This document shows positions 47,007-58,255 of a stretch of 64,000 bases of DNA, piece by piece. The first letter of the stretch is position 1. Each line of letters starts with the position of its first letter. The notes under the pieces were generated by a model, which was given only the letters and a program-made list of their open reading frames with translations, did not search any database and was not told where the DNA came from. The DNA is from Carnegiea gigantea. Its lineage: Eukaryota > Streptophyta > Magnoliopsida > Caryophyllales > Cactaceae. The translations under genes and the position numbers were made by a program. The stretch lies in assembly GCA_029747015.1 (NCBI GenBank), contig JAKOGI010000831.1, positions 247,501-311,500 on the forward strand. Direction: 5' to 3'.

Positions 47007-49313
47007 TGTTAAGTCAAAAATTATGTATTATTTTAATAATTATTTTGATTATATTATATATATTATTTCGTCTAATTTACTTTATTTTATATATTTTTCA
47101 GGTTAAGCGTTAACAAAATAAAGAGGAGAAGAGAAGACGTTGAAGTTCGAATTTTACATGCTAAGCTATCAAGTCGGTCCAAAAATAATAATTTATGGAA
47201 AAATATGATTTTCATAATAATTTATTTGAACAAGGGTTACAAAATTATTACTCTTAATTGAAGAGAAACTAGAAGACTTAGAAGAAAAGGAGTCTAAAGA
47301 AGAAAACCTCAATAGCTAATATTATAAAGGCTTCACGCCTACTCTCTTCATCACCTCAGCCATCCTTGATGCCTCACCATCCATCATACACTCTCACGTC
47401 GCTCAAAGCCAATCTTCCTCGTCTCAGCAAACCACAATCAGCATCACTCCATCAAACCCCCTTCTCCCTCACCATCGATCATCATTGTACAGGCCCATCA
47501 TCATCACGATCCTCTTCATCACCATGATATATCACCAACTATCCAAGGCCAAAGCATCACCATCATCCGTGGCTTTCACCACTTTGTGAAAGTAATACTG
47601 TTTTTTTTCTTTTAGTTTGTGAGTTTAGTTGTTAATTAAACATGAATTATTTAGGTAAATTGTGTAATTTAATTTTTAATATGAGTGAGTAGTTTCTTTG
47701 TACTTAGTATAATCGATTTGAAACCATGCTAGATTAATTATTTTGAAACAAGTTTCATACCTTATTATCTAGTTAATTTTTATTCATGATTCTATAACGA
47801 TTAGTATTTATTATTTATGATATTCATATTATATTAATTAGAATGAATGCTAGTCAGTTTAATATAAATTCATATGATAGTTTGAAAGGTTTTAATATGT
47901 AAAAGTTATAGTCCTTTAGGCATTAGTATCACCTTAATCAATCATGGATGGCTCAAACCCATTTCTTTTAATTAGATAATCGTTATAGATCATTGCTAAA
48001 TTAATTTACTGGTAAATTGGTTATAAGGCGTTAGATGATGTTTTTCTAATATGTAATGCTCTAGTTAGTTAAATTCTTGTGCTGGTGTGAGGGTTATCAA
48101 AACTAGTAGGGTTTATATTGGGGGTGGTCCTAAATAAACTATAATATAAGAAAAAACGGGGAAGATCCGCTGGTGGATGTCTTCTATAGCCTAACTCATG
48201 GATAAATTGATTTGTGTGTTGATGATAAATATAAATTTGCATGGTGGATATAGATTATACTAAGTATTTTTAATAAATTTGGTATCTTTGATAATTATTT
48301 GTTACCTTTTAGTTAATTTGTTTAGTTTGTCAATTTTAATTCTCAAATTTATAAGCTTTAATATAAATTTCGTTTACCCCCCCCAAAAGAGTATTCTTTT
48401 AGGAGTGTCTTGGAACTATTAGATTAGTTAGATTTTGATTTTTAGTGTGGTTATAATTTTCAGATTTAATTTATATTTTATTTTGCCATTTATTTACCAG
48501 TTTATTAGAAATTAAGTTAAAAAAGGTTCCTTCTGTGTTTTTTCATATTTTAGTCCATTTTAGGGTTTATATAGTGTCCTATTCTGCCTATATTTAATTT
48601 CAAAATTTTTGAAAATTATTTGGAAATTTTTCAGAATTATTTCGTGAATTGGATATATGCAGGTTTTTATTTTAATAAATCTAAAAATTACGTTTTTAAT
48701 TTTTATTTTATGTTTTTAGGGTTTTATTAAATCCATAAAATTATATCCTAAAATTTGGGCAATTTTGTTATTTAATTTCGTATTTATATTAGTGCAGTTT
48801 ATTTTTTCTCTAATTTCAAATTTTATTTTCTGTTTTCATTTTCTGGAGTTAATTTTCTGTTTTAATTTTTCTGAATTATTTTACATATAATTTTGGAGTT
48901 ATTAAGTTGTAAACTTGCAGAATATTAATTTGGAGTACTTTCTATAATTTTTAATATTAATTTTCTGCTTGTTATTTTCTGTTTTAGTTTTCAGTCTGAT
49001 ATTATGTTATTATTTTCGTTTTTTTATTTTTCAGATTATTTAGGATAACTATTTACTGTTTTATTTCGAGAATTAAATTTATAATATTTAGGAGCAATAT
49101 TAAGTATTTTTCCAGATTTTTACTATTAAATTTGATTTGTTTTAGTAATATAAAGAGAAGTTATAATAAATTAGAGCAGTAAAATTATTAGAATTAAACT
49201 AACTTATTATCATAATCTTTCATCGTGGGATCGATCCCTACTTTCCTATGCTATAAATATTATTTATAAATCAAAGTAGTGGTTTAATTTGTAACTCTAC
49301 GATAAGCTCTACA
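47007..49313 (+). repeat. Athila-like 3' LTR (2307 bp)
   Basis: It begins TGTTAAGTCAAAAATTATG, ends GCTCTACA and aligns with 38089-40396, with scattered substitutions and one-base indels. Confidence 0.95.
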
Positions 49314-49318
49314 ACTGA
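49314..49318. repeat. target-site duplication, right copy (Athila-like element)
   Basis: ACTGA, equal to 38084-38088. Confidence 0.92.
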
Positions 49319-49802
49319 GCAAAGACAGATTGCACTCACTAAGCAATTGAGCAACTGAGCAAAGAAGCTTAAGATTAGGATGTATGTATGCCGCAATGTT
49401 AACCTTTTGTGGATGCTCTTCTTGCTTTTGCAAGTGCCATGGGTTTTTATGTAGGGCAAACTTGTTGATGTTGTATGTTGCAATGTTAGCCAAAGAAATT
49501 GTAAAAACTACAAATGTTAAGCTTAATCTTTTGGATGAATTGAACGAAACAGCACTATCATTCCTTGCTGCAACAAACTTGTGTTTGATGACATTTCTAA
49601 TTTCATACATACATGCACAGGACAGGTCATTTTTCCCCTTCCCCTTCTTCAGAAAAATAGCAATGTTCTGGTTTATCTTGATGTCATACCTAAACAACCA
49701 ACAACACAGACAATTCAAAGACTAGTACATTCTAATGCCACACCTAAACAAACAACAACCCAATCTACCTAATTAACCTCAGTACATATGAGCTAAATGC
49801 TC
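49319..49802 (+). other. MULE DNA between the two convergent genes
   Basis: This is the continuation of the MULE after the Athila-like insertion. It contains a copy of the GCAATTGAGCAACTGAGC and AAGCTTAAGATTAGGA text seen left of the insertion. Frames at 49384-49725 look like the 3' UTR of either gene rather than coding. Confidence 0.5.
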
Positions 49803-50222
49803 TCACACATACCCAATGTACATTGCAACAAGCAAAATGAACACAATTACAAAAGACAGATACAATTTCTGCCTTCTCTGCCATGCATATAACTTCAGCT
49901 CCATCCTTCGATTTTTCTCCTTCAATTTCTTCACCTCATGCTTCTGAGCCTCCAAATCATTCTCCAATCTCTTTATTTCTGCTGCCACTGTGTCATTACT
50001 CACCATTAAACCCACCACCATAGACCTCACTCTCTCATCTATGGATTCCTCTACCCATTCAAAATAATCAAAACCGCCGCCGCCACCATACTTTCTGTAA
50101 TGCACAAACCTGCGCTTAGGGTTTTTCAGGGTCGTACTCGTAGCAACTTTGCATCTTCTACCGCAATTGCATATTTTCTCTAGTTCTGGATAGCAGGGGC
50201 CAGATTTGCTAGAGCTCGACAT
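49803..50222 (-). CDS. MULE-borne GRF-type zinc finger, coiled coil and membrane-anchor protein (139 aa)
   Basis: An uninterrupted frame reads inward from the right TIR. Residues 18-60 match the GRF zinc finger: CNCGR at 18-22, NPKRRF at 34-39 and YFEWVEE at 53-59. The usual C-x-C pair is present (C18, C20), but the cysteine after RRF (position 42) is Tyr and the cysteine before the aromatic-W block (position 51) is Phe, so zinc binding is doubtful. Residues 76-115 are charged heptad-like, a probable coiled coil. Residues 120-139 are a hydrophobic C-terminal membrane segment. GRF-coiled-coil-membrane proteins are known in plants, and function is unknown here. It is the only intact ORF of the element. 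The position matches mudrB of MuDR but the protein is unrelated. Confidence 0.75.
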   Translation of the reverse strand: MSSSSKSGPCYPELEKICNCGRRCKVATSTTLKNPKRRFVHYRKYGGGGGFDYFEWVEESIDERVRSMVVGLMVSNDTVAAEIKRLENDLEAQKHEVKKLKEKNRRMELKLYAWQRRQKLYLSFVIVFILLVAMYIGYV

Positions 50223-50486
50223 ATTTGCATCAAATTTTAGAGGGCTTCAAGTTGAATCCTTACCACAAGCCTTTCTCCACAATCAATTGTGCAAGATAAT
50301 CACAGAAAACATACAAATTCGGCAGTTAGGGTTCAAGAACAGAGAGGAATAAGGAATAAGAGGATGCGAATGGGGGTGATTTAAAAAAGGCAATGAAAAT
50401 ATTTTTCCATTTCAAAACGGTGATTTCCTGTTAAAAAAAATCCCAAATTAAATTTTTACCGACAATCACCGGTCATTAAGTCATGA

Positions 50487-50603
50487 CATGGCATTTTCTC
50501 ACTAGTTTTCTGAACACAGTGGCAATTTGCTACCCAAAAAAAAAAGTCAGTGGCATTTTTGGGTTAAATTGCAAAATATAATGGCATTTTTAGCCATAAA
50601 CAC
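50487..50603 (-). repeat. MULE right terminal inverted repeat
   Basis: Its reverse complement starts GTGTTTATGGCTAAAAATGCC and matches 34347-34463. It would also drive the leftward GRF-type gene. Confidence 0.9.
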
Positions 50604-50613
50604 CTTATCCCTC
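50604..50613. repeat. MULE target-site duplication, right copy
   Basis: CTTATCCCTC, one mismatch to CTTATCCATC at 34337-34346. Confidence 0.8.
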
Positions 50614-51696
50614 ACACACTCTCTCTCCTCTCGGCTCACCAAACCAGAAAACCATGACACCACCTGTTCTCTTTTAGTTCTTTTTCTTCTTTAACTCCAC
50701 GCACCAACAGCAGCACCATCTCTGTTATCACCATCCTTACCATCATGCGTACACCCACCACCACTAAGTCACCCCTCCTAGCCAGAGCAACATCCATCCT
50801 GATCATCCACGATTGCCCAGATCGAAGGCCCGAGATCGAAGGGGTTCGATTGTAAATCGAGGCAACGGTGGAAGCTAGGTATAATCTAGGTTTTAATTAG
50901 GGTTTCTTGTTAGTCTAAATTCAGTTCTTAGGGTTGAATTTAAAGGTTTGTTTTATAGATTTTAGGGTTTACTTTTTGGTATTTCGATTCTGATTTCGAA
51001 TTTTAGATCTGTTCTTTAGTATTTAAATTTCATATAATTGAACTTCGTTGCATTGATTTGTAGTATGTTTGATGAATTTTAGCTTGTAATGTACTATTCT
51101 GGGTTTTTCTTGGCTAATTTCACATCCCCTCACTCCTATTCAGTTCCTCTTTTTTGGCTTTAGAGATGTTGGATTTATGATTTTGGATGCTGAAGTTTGA
51201 GTTTTGGGCTTGCTTAAAATTGTTGTTCGTGCTCTTCTTGTTCCCCTATTCTTGCTCTGATTGAGGTCATTTTAATGGAGATTTCTCCATTTTCAGACGA
51301 GCTTAAAGCTCGTTTCTAATTTTTTTTAGGTCATGGATGGTCGAATTTGAACCCCGCTCCCCTGTTCTATTGAGGTGGTTCCTCTGTTTTAAATTTGCCT
51401 GTTTTTGGCCTCCATGAATGCAGTTAGTTTAGGGGTGTGTTTGTATTAATGGCAATCGAGTCAAGCTCATTTTGTTGGGTCGAGCTTAGTAAACTAGGAC
51501 ACCCAGGTAGTCCTACCCTGCGGTCTTCCCCCTCTTATTCCTATCTCTATTTAGACTCCTTCGGGTAAGTTGTGCTTTGCTGTTGTTAATTGCAACTCCT
51601 AATTTGTTCATGGTCTAGGTTTCTTGCATTTTCATTGTTTCCTATGTTATAATCTTTACTATCCCCGTATTAAAGCATGCTCAGTCATGAAACTAG
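50614..51696 (+). repeat. element C 5' LTR, second piece
   Basis: ACACTCTCTCTCCTCTCGGC continues the element A LTR equivalent (near 6660). GCTAGGTATAATCTAGGTTTT and TAGGGTTTCTTGTT also align with 6930-7020. It ends at the gypsy target site ACTAG. Confidence 0.8.
51692..51696. repeat. target-site duplication, left copy (minus-strand gypsy)
   Basis: ACTAG before the LTR. GCTAG follows the right LTR at 62209-62213 (four of five bases agree). Confidence 0.7.
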
Positions 51697-52300
51697 TGTA
51701 ACCACAAATTTCAAGTCTAAATCGAATTAAGACAAGAAATATGGAACAAATTCAATTTTTGTATTTATAATAAAAATGGGTACAATCTCTGAATATTTTG
51801 TTACAAATGAACAAATTAAACTCCTTTAATTCGATCTCTTATTTGTGACTTGATGGAGGGCCGAAGAAGCTTGAATCCCGATCAAGTGTGTACTTCGATC
51901 TCTAGAGTAAACGGCACGTTTTAATGTACTTGTTGTCTCTTTCTAGAGGGTCTTCTGTAGGAGAGAATTTCTATCCCTCAATGAGGGGGGTGGAGCTATA
52001 TTTATATGGAGGAGCCTCCCCTCTCTTCTAGGGTTTGTGGATTAATAGCCCTTTTAGGTCGATAAATGGGCCTTGAACTTGGGCCGATGGCTTGGGAGTT
52101 TATTTAAGTTGACGACTTGGTAGTCCACTGGACCATTGACTGGATAATCTTACCAGGCCATTGACTTAATACTTCATTGGGCCGTTGACTTGGTGATCGT
52201 TTGGACCTAAATAATTAAATTAATTAATTGGACCAGCCCACATTAATTAACTTAAATTATTTAGTGACATGACATATATTTAATTTGTTTCGTGTCTACA
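51697..52300 (-). repeat. gypsy-2 3' LTR (left end in the window)
   Basis: It starts TGTAACCACAAATTTC and ends GTGTCTACA (plus-strand reading). It aligns with 61602-62208 with scattered changes. Confidence 0.93.
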
Positions 52301-52314
52301 AATTTCCCCCTCAA
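52301..52314 (-). other. gypsy-2 polypurine tract
   Basis: The minus strand reads TTGAGGGGGAAATT directly before the 3' LTR, a textbook plus-strand primer. Confidence 0.85.
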
Positions 52315-52534
52315 GGCTAGGTTATGTACACGACTTGGTATTTAAGCGCGACCGGTGTCTCGACATACATTTGTTTTGGCTCATTGTCCAAGCAGACCAT
52401 CGACTTAATTTGTCATGTTGTCGATTTGACAGAAGCATTTTTTTCACTGATCTAGCAGACTATCGACATAATTGTTTCTACTTTTACGTCGCACATTTTT
52501 TTTGGACCTCTAATTAACTAGTAATTTGAAGGGA

Positions 52535-52597
<63 letters not shown>

Positions 52598-53420
52598 AAA
52601 TACAAGACCTGCATTAGATTTGGTGCAATCAAACATACTTACCAATTTATTAAATAGTATCTTCAACATATAAATTTCCTTGCGTAAAATTTGAAGACTT
52701 GTTGCTAAGGCAGCAACTCTTTCCTTTGTTCTACTAATCTCTCAATACAAGGCAGCTTCTCACATCCTTTTATACCTCCATTCGCGATTCCCCAGACATG
52801 TGCTGCTTCCCAGAGGCTTTGCTTTGAGGTATGTGTCCAAACTTGGGTCTTATTTTATTCCTTTTTTTTTATGAAATAAAAAAATAAAACTTTAGGGAGG
52901 CAATAATTGCAGTCCTCTTCATCATTTTGTCTCTTCCTTATGACTTTTGTCTGCTTGAAAGTGCCCCTGATGCCACATGATGATGGTGACAGTGCTTTTG
53001 TGTCTTGTGGTCTTCCCTTTTTTTTTTTTTTTTGCGCAGCAACAAGGAGCAGCATAGTGCTGAAAATTTGTGAAAGCAACACTTTGAGGTAATTGAATAA
53101 CTTTTGTGCAAAGCGTGTGGAAGGCAGCCTGACTCCTGCATGGAGTAGACATTATTTAGTTTACTCTTTTTTTTTATATATGTCATCCCTCTTTGAGAAT
53201 AAAGCCGAAAGCTCTTATGTTACTTTATATTGTTTGATATACTGAGCAAGATGCTTCTGGCAATACGAGATATCTTCCTCTCTTCTTTTTTTTTTTTTTT
53301 TTTATGCGTGAAAGACAATTTTTATGCAAGTCTTTTTTTTTAATTGCTGCTATTTACATGTCAGTTTCTTTTTTAAAAAAAAAAAACTCATTGCGCGCAA
53401 GATATGATAGCAGGATTTAG
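52315..53420. other. gypsy-2 3' region, non-coding with microsatellite and poly-T runs
   Basis: No recognisable product. It contains an (AT)n tract (52538-52595) and several T runs. It may include the promoter or first exons of the PMD gene, but nothing proves this. Confidence 0.45.
52538..52595. repeat. (AT)n microsatellite
   Basis: About 29 uninterrupted AT units. Confidence 0.95.
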
Positions 53421-53423
53421 CAG

Positions 53424-53970
53424 TTGAAGACTCGCTGTGTGCGAGGGTGATCAGCCTCGGTTTTTTTTTTTTTTAGGACCTTGAGGAGAGAGCTCTCACA
53501 TATGCTAGCAGAATGCAGTACTTGAAGATTCGCTGTGGGTGAGGGTGATCGGACTCGGTCTTTAGACCTTGAGAAGGGTGCCCTTACTCATGCCAGCAGG
53601 ACGTAGCACTTGAAGACTCGTTGTGCGTGAGGGCGATCAGACTCGGTCTTTAGACTTTGAGGAGAAAGCCCTTACTCATGCCAGCAAGATACAACAGTTG
53701 AAGACTCGTTGTGCGTGAGGGTGAGCAGACTCGGTCTTTAGACTTTGAGGAGAGAGTCCTTACTCATGCCAGCGAGACGTAACACTTGAAGACTTGTTGT
53801 GCGTGAGGGTGATTGGACTCAGTCTTTAGACTTTGAGGAGAGAGCCCTTGCATATGCCAACAGGTGTAGCACTTTGAAGGCTCGCTGTGCGCTGAGGTAA
53901 TCGAACTCGGTGTTTAGACCTTGAGGAGAGAGCCTCTACATATACAACCGAGACGTACCGCCTGAAGATT
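53424..53970. repeat. 88-bp tandem array in gypsy-2 (about six units)
   Basis: Units begin with TTGAAGACTCG-like text at 53424, 53522, 53610, 53698, 53786, 53874 and near 53962. The spacing is 98 bp once (a poly-T expansion) and 88 bp otherwise. Each unit carries CGGTCTTTAGAC and TGAGGAGAGAG blocks. The array lies in the 3' part of the element, between the polypurine tract and the PMD gene. Confidence 0.9.
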
Positions 53971-54145
53971 GACCCATGCTAATGAGCCTGCCGATGATTT
54001 CATATCCTTGAAAACTAAACTGCGATATTTTTTTTTTGTTTTTTTGGTTTTTATGAAACTAACCACCTTTTTTTTTGTTTTTAGCAGGTAGTCAATCATG
54101 GTATGATTTAAGGAATACAAGCAACGGGATAAAATTTATCTTTTT

Positions 54146-57100
54146 GTTGTGGAACATGAAGACACGAAAGCAGAGTTGGGTAGCACATTTATTGTTTATC
54201 CATCCTTGCTTCGTCTAGAGTTTGAGCAGATATCCACCGTCCCTGGTTCTGACTTCGCATCACCGTTGGCTACCAGGGCCGCAGACAGAACGCATGATGA
54301 CATCCACATTCCTCACAGCGCTAGCCATGACAATAGTGCACCATCACCACTTTTCCGCTGCTTGGGCGAAAAATTATTTTCGGTGAAGTTCATTAGGGGC
54401 TAGCACTGAAGATATTTGGGGAATTCTCTTTCATTCTGAAATATTAGGAGTGGGCAGAACACATGCTCTCATGCTTCAAATCCCAATTGAGGACTTGCTG
54501 CCTCTTTGATGCAGTGTATGCTTCATTATACACTTATGATCGTGATCCTCATATTATTCTTGCCTTTTGTGAGGCTCGGTGCCCTGAGACTAACACTTTA
54601 CATACTATACCTTAAGAAACGTCGATATCTCTATGGGACTTGTATAAACTTGATGGGCTTCCTATTTACAGGAAAATTTATGATGAGGCAATACCTAGAC
54701 GAGATGCATTATATCAACACCATTACGACAATCAGAGATTAATCCAGCCCACATGTAGATACTTGTTTGCTACTTACAGCCGTCTTGAAAATGCCCGCGA
54801 CTGAGGGGTTTGTGCTGAACGTTGGATAGATTTTTGGTGCAAGAGAAAAGTTAAGCACGAGTCCTTCCCGAGGTGGCGAAGCTCTTCCAAGTCGCGTCCT
54901 GTCAAGTCACGACCTAAGTCAACTCATAATCCATCAGGCGACATTCAGCCTATGGCCCTGTAGTGGACTCGAGAAGAATCTGCTGTCTTTGATGCGCTTG
55001 AAATCCCTATTGATAGAAGAGAGAGCACTTATCTAGATGCTGGTTGTCCATTTTTGCTCTTCCTGAAGATGAAAAAGGATTCATTCGTCCTGGAACCTTC
55101 GAAGTGGCTAGCAATATGGCGGTCGGATGGACGTATAGTCTTGCAGTGCCTGTGTTGGCCAGCATTTATTGTGGCCTGAGTGGCATTTTTAGTGTGGAAA
55201 AACCCTCAAATTCCATGTCATTCTTTCCTGCTCGTTATCTATATGGCTGGCTTGCATGTTACTTTAGCACCCACTATGTACTGGATCCAGCTCCTGCGGG
55301 TCCTCTAATGGTGGACTATTCTGGCTTTGAAAGGGCAAAGAGTTTTGAGGATGCTCAAAGTCGTATCCATGAAGGGGCGATTACTGATTTTGGTTGCACC
55401 ATGCTTAGTAAGAATAAAATATGAGACTTTGAATGATGATGGAACTCTTGGCTATGAGAAGCTCAGCACCTAATAGCTCTCCGTTCTGGTTACCTACCTC
55501 TTTGTCGTGCAACGACTTTTTATGTCATGCCTTATAGTCCACATCGATTCAGCAGATAGTTTGGTTTCTGGCAGGAGTTACCTGGTGCACATAAACTTGA
55601 CCCTTGTACTCGGACCACATCCTACAATGATGCCTTATACTTTTGGACTGCCATCCTATCTAAGAACACCAAGTCCATAGCGATGTTGCCAAGCCGTTTC
55701 CTACATCTTAATAAGTTCATGACTAAGAAATACCAGGATTGGTGGTCCAAGGTGACAATAAATGACCTCAGATCCAATGTTGGTCTTCTTCAGCAAAGTG
55801 TAGGACATGACCCATCTAAGTCCAAGAAGAACACAAGGGGCAATACTTCAAAGGAAGGATCTGATTTTGAGGACCAAGATTCTGATGCTGAACGGACCGA
55901 CGAGTCCCTTGATGATCTCATTGCTAATCGAGGGGGAGACACTGTTGAAAATGATTACAGTGACCAAGATTCAGAAGCTAATTTTAAACGTCGTTGGCAC
56001 AAAAAATGCAAGACCATCACTGCCGACACTTCTGGATTGCCTCATAGAGATAGCTTTTTCAATGATGTCTCAAGCTGTTCAGACATGTCTAACCTTGAAG
56101 ATGTAAGTTGCTCTTCTCTTCGTATAGAATCTTGCGAGACTCATCACAAACCCTTTTTTTTAAAATTTTAACTGCTTGACCTTTCAACTCCCTTTTTTTT
56201 AATTTGATGCAAATTGGTGCCTTTGATTTAGTACAGGAGGCCATCGCTGTCATGGATGAGCAATTACTTGAGGAGGTTAATCTTACAGCCAAGTTATCAA
56301 CCGCTAAGACCAGTCTTCATGGTGGTAAGGGCATAGAGGTTGCAAAGAGGCTGGCATCACCAGAGGGAGTTGGAGGATCGGTCTCGAAAGGGGTCGAAAC
56401 ATTTCTTGCATCACCAACCCATAGTGAGCACTTAATAGAGGAACCGACATCTCTTCAACTGGCAGTAAAAAGAATATCCATCGTCATTGAGAAGACTACC
56501 AGTCATGAGGTCATGAAAGGAGAATTTATGGTTGCGGCGGTTTCTGCCACTTCCTTTTGACCGGGCCTTGCTTCTCAAAGTATCATTACTTGCGGCATAC
56601 AGGCTATAGGTTCTGGGTACGTGAATGCTTTGAAGAATGCTTTATTTGATGAGGTAGCAAAAGTGTATGGATGAGAGCGCCCCCATGATGTATAAAAGCA
56701 TTGAACGTCTCAATGGAGACCCAAATCCCCTGAGGAAGTTGGTAGATGATTATGTGAGTAACGTATCTGCATATTTGGCACTCACAGAAGCGGCTTTGAC
56801 ACTTCGCCTTTTGGATGACTTGGATAAAGAGAAGAACGCTTGCATGTAACAAGTCAACCAAGTGCAGTCCCATCTTATCGTAGTGCAGGAAGAGCTAGAT
56901 GCCATTAAAGACAAACATAAGAGTGCAACTCAAAAAGTAGTTCAGCTAGAAGAGGCGCTTCATATTGCTTGTGAAGCGGAGCAAAAACTTCAGAGTGATG
57001 TGGAAGCCAGGTTGTCATTAGTGACCACCGCCGAAAAGCAAGTCATTGAGAAGAAACAAGCACTTACTAACCTTGAAGCCGTACCCACTTTGTCTCAAGA

Positions 57101-57212
57101 AGAGGATGAGAAATTGAAGGAACATGAGTGCAATGTCTTAGAGTTGCAACTCTCGCTCAATTTGATTAAGTTGCTTAGCTTATTGTACTTGCACTTGGAT
57201 TGTTCATGTTAG
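54146..57212 (+). pseudogene. plant mobile domain (aminotransferase-like) gene with coiled-coil tail, captured in gypsy-2
   Basis: Plus-strand frames show the PMD protein in order. 54460-54790 has AVYASLYTYDRDPHIILAFCEA, then TSISLWDLYKL and YDEAIPRRDALYQHHYDNQRLIQ. 55044-55424 has FEVASNMAVGWTYSLAVPVLASIY and FPARYLYGWLACYF. 55683-56100 is acidic, Ser/Asp-rich, and a GTAAGT donor follows at 56103. An acceptor TTTAGTACAG ends at 56236 and is followed by a further exon. 56667-57212 is helical, coiled-coil (LDDLDKEKNAC, HKSATQKVVQLEEAL). Isolated stops and frameshifts break it. PMD proteins occur as host genes and in transposons. The frame order suggests a spliced gene read opposite to the element. 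Confidence 0.75.
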
Positions 57213-57729
57213 TGAACTCTTGATACACTTTATACAATAGTAATATTTTTTGCTACTTCTTCACCTCTTTCTTATGTTTTATTTTACTGCACTTGCTAAT
57301 TTTATTCACCAAGCTACCTACATACTCAAGAAAATTATAAATTTTTCAATGAGATCAAGTCATAATGTAGTTTAACCAATAGTGCTCTAATTATTTGTTT
57401 TGCCATTCACAGTTTATACTCTTGCAGACCAGGAGTAGTACAAGATTTTTTTTAATTTTTTTTTTTGGTGAGTAGTTTAGGCTCGTACTTAGGAGCTCAC
57501 AACCAATTTTCAAGGGTAGCAGTGCTTCAACAACCTACCGTTTATTGGTCCTGTTCATACTCCTTCTACGTCAACTATCTTGTAGGCACTATTCGAGTAG
57601 ACTTCATGAACAACATAGGGGCCTCTCCATTTAGGGATGAACTTGCTCCCTGTCCTTTGTGTCATGATGATCGGCCTTCTTACTGCGAGCACTTGATCCC
57701 CAACCTGGAACAAGCGAGGTCGAACGCTT
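57213..57729. other. gap between the PMD gene and gypsy-2 integrase
   Basis: No distinct feature. T-rich runs lie near 57450-57470. The integrase C-terminal end (minus strand) decays into this area. Confidence 0.4.
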
Positions 57730-58255
57730 TTGTTGAATGCTCATGACAGACGCGCTTGATAACACTCTAGTTTTTATTGCTTCTGAAGCCTTTTCTCGTC
57801 AAGAGACTCCAACTCTGCTAGACGGAGTTTGGAGTTTGTGATTTTCGTCCTCACTTAAGCCTTCCAGTATAGCGATGCGAAGCGATGGGATTTGAATTTC
57901 CAAAGGCAAGATAGCCTCTACACCATACATGAGCTCATAGGGAGTTGTCTGCGTTGGTGTCTTGTAGGTGGTTCGATAAGCCCAAAGTGCTTCTCCCAGT
58001 CTTTCATGCCAGTCCTGCTTGGATTTTTCCACCACCTTCTTTAATAAGTTGCACAATATTTTGTTAAACGCTTCTGCTAGGCCATTTGCAGGTGCATGGC
58101 ACATTGAAGACCTATGTTGAGCGAACTTAAATTTCTCACAGAGACTAGTCATTAGCTTGTTGAAAAATGGGTTGCCATTGTTAGTGATGATGTATCGAGG
58201 CACATTATATCAGTAGATGATGGGCGTTCGAATAAAATCGATAACATTCTCCTTC
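57730..58255 (-). pseudogene. gypsy-2 integrase, C-terminal half of the core
   Basis: Minus-strand text reads ENVIDFIRTPIIY, a stop, then VPRYIITNNGNPFFN, HAPANGLAEAFNK and [32 protein letters not shown]. The second catalytic Asp position reads N (ITNNG, usual ITDNG). The third catalytic Glu is present (GLAEAFNK). The first Asp and the zinc domain are missing because of the deletion. Confidence 0.85.

Larger units (their letters stand above)
38089..49313 (+). mobile_element. Ty3/gypsy Athila-like retrotransposon, full length, 11.2 kb
   Basis: LTRs of nearly equal size (38089-40396, 2308 bp; 47007-49313, 2307 bp) flank a 6.6-kb internal region. A perfect 5-bp duplication ACTGA, a tRNA-Asp PBS (40402-40419) and a polypurine tract before 47007 complete the structure. 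The internal order gag, protease, RT, RNase H, integrase is that of Ty3/gypsy. Most domains are recognisable but carry scattered stops and frameshifts. It could formerly have supplied proteins to the tRNA-Asp-primed non-autonomous elements A and C, but no shared LTR text shows this. Confidence 0.95.
34347..50603 (+). mobile_element. Mutator-like element (MULE) with transposase and GRF-type gene, carrying a nested Athila-like element
   Basis: It is bounded by terminal inverted repeats of about 117 bp (34347-34463 and 50487-50603) and a near-perfect target duplication. Without the Athila-like insertion (38089-49318, counting one duplication copy) it is about 5 kb. A mudrA-like transposase gene reads rightwards from the left TIR, and a second gene reads leftwards from the right TIR, converging as mudrA and mudrB do in maize MuDR. 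The transposase is broken by stops, the second ORF is intact. Confidence 0.9.

Noticed and set aside
49384..49725. 113-codon plus-strand ORF in the MULE
   Set aside because: Cys/Phe-rich without any domain. It lies between the convergent genes and overlaps a minus-strand frame of similar length. Probably a chance frame.
53424..53970. Regularly spaced repeats considered as a CRISPR array
   Set aside because: Units are contiguous 88-bp tandem repeats without unique spacers, inside a plant retrotransposon.
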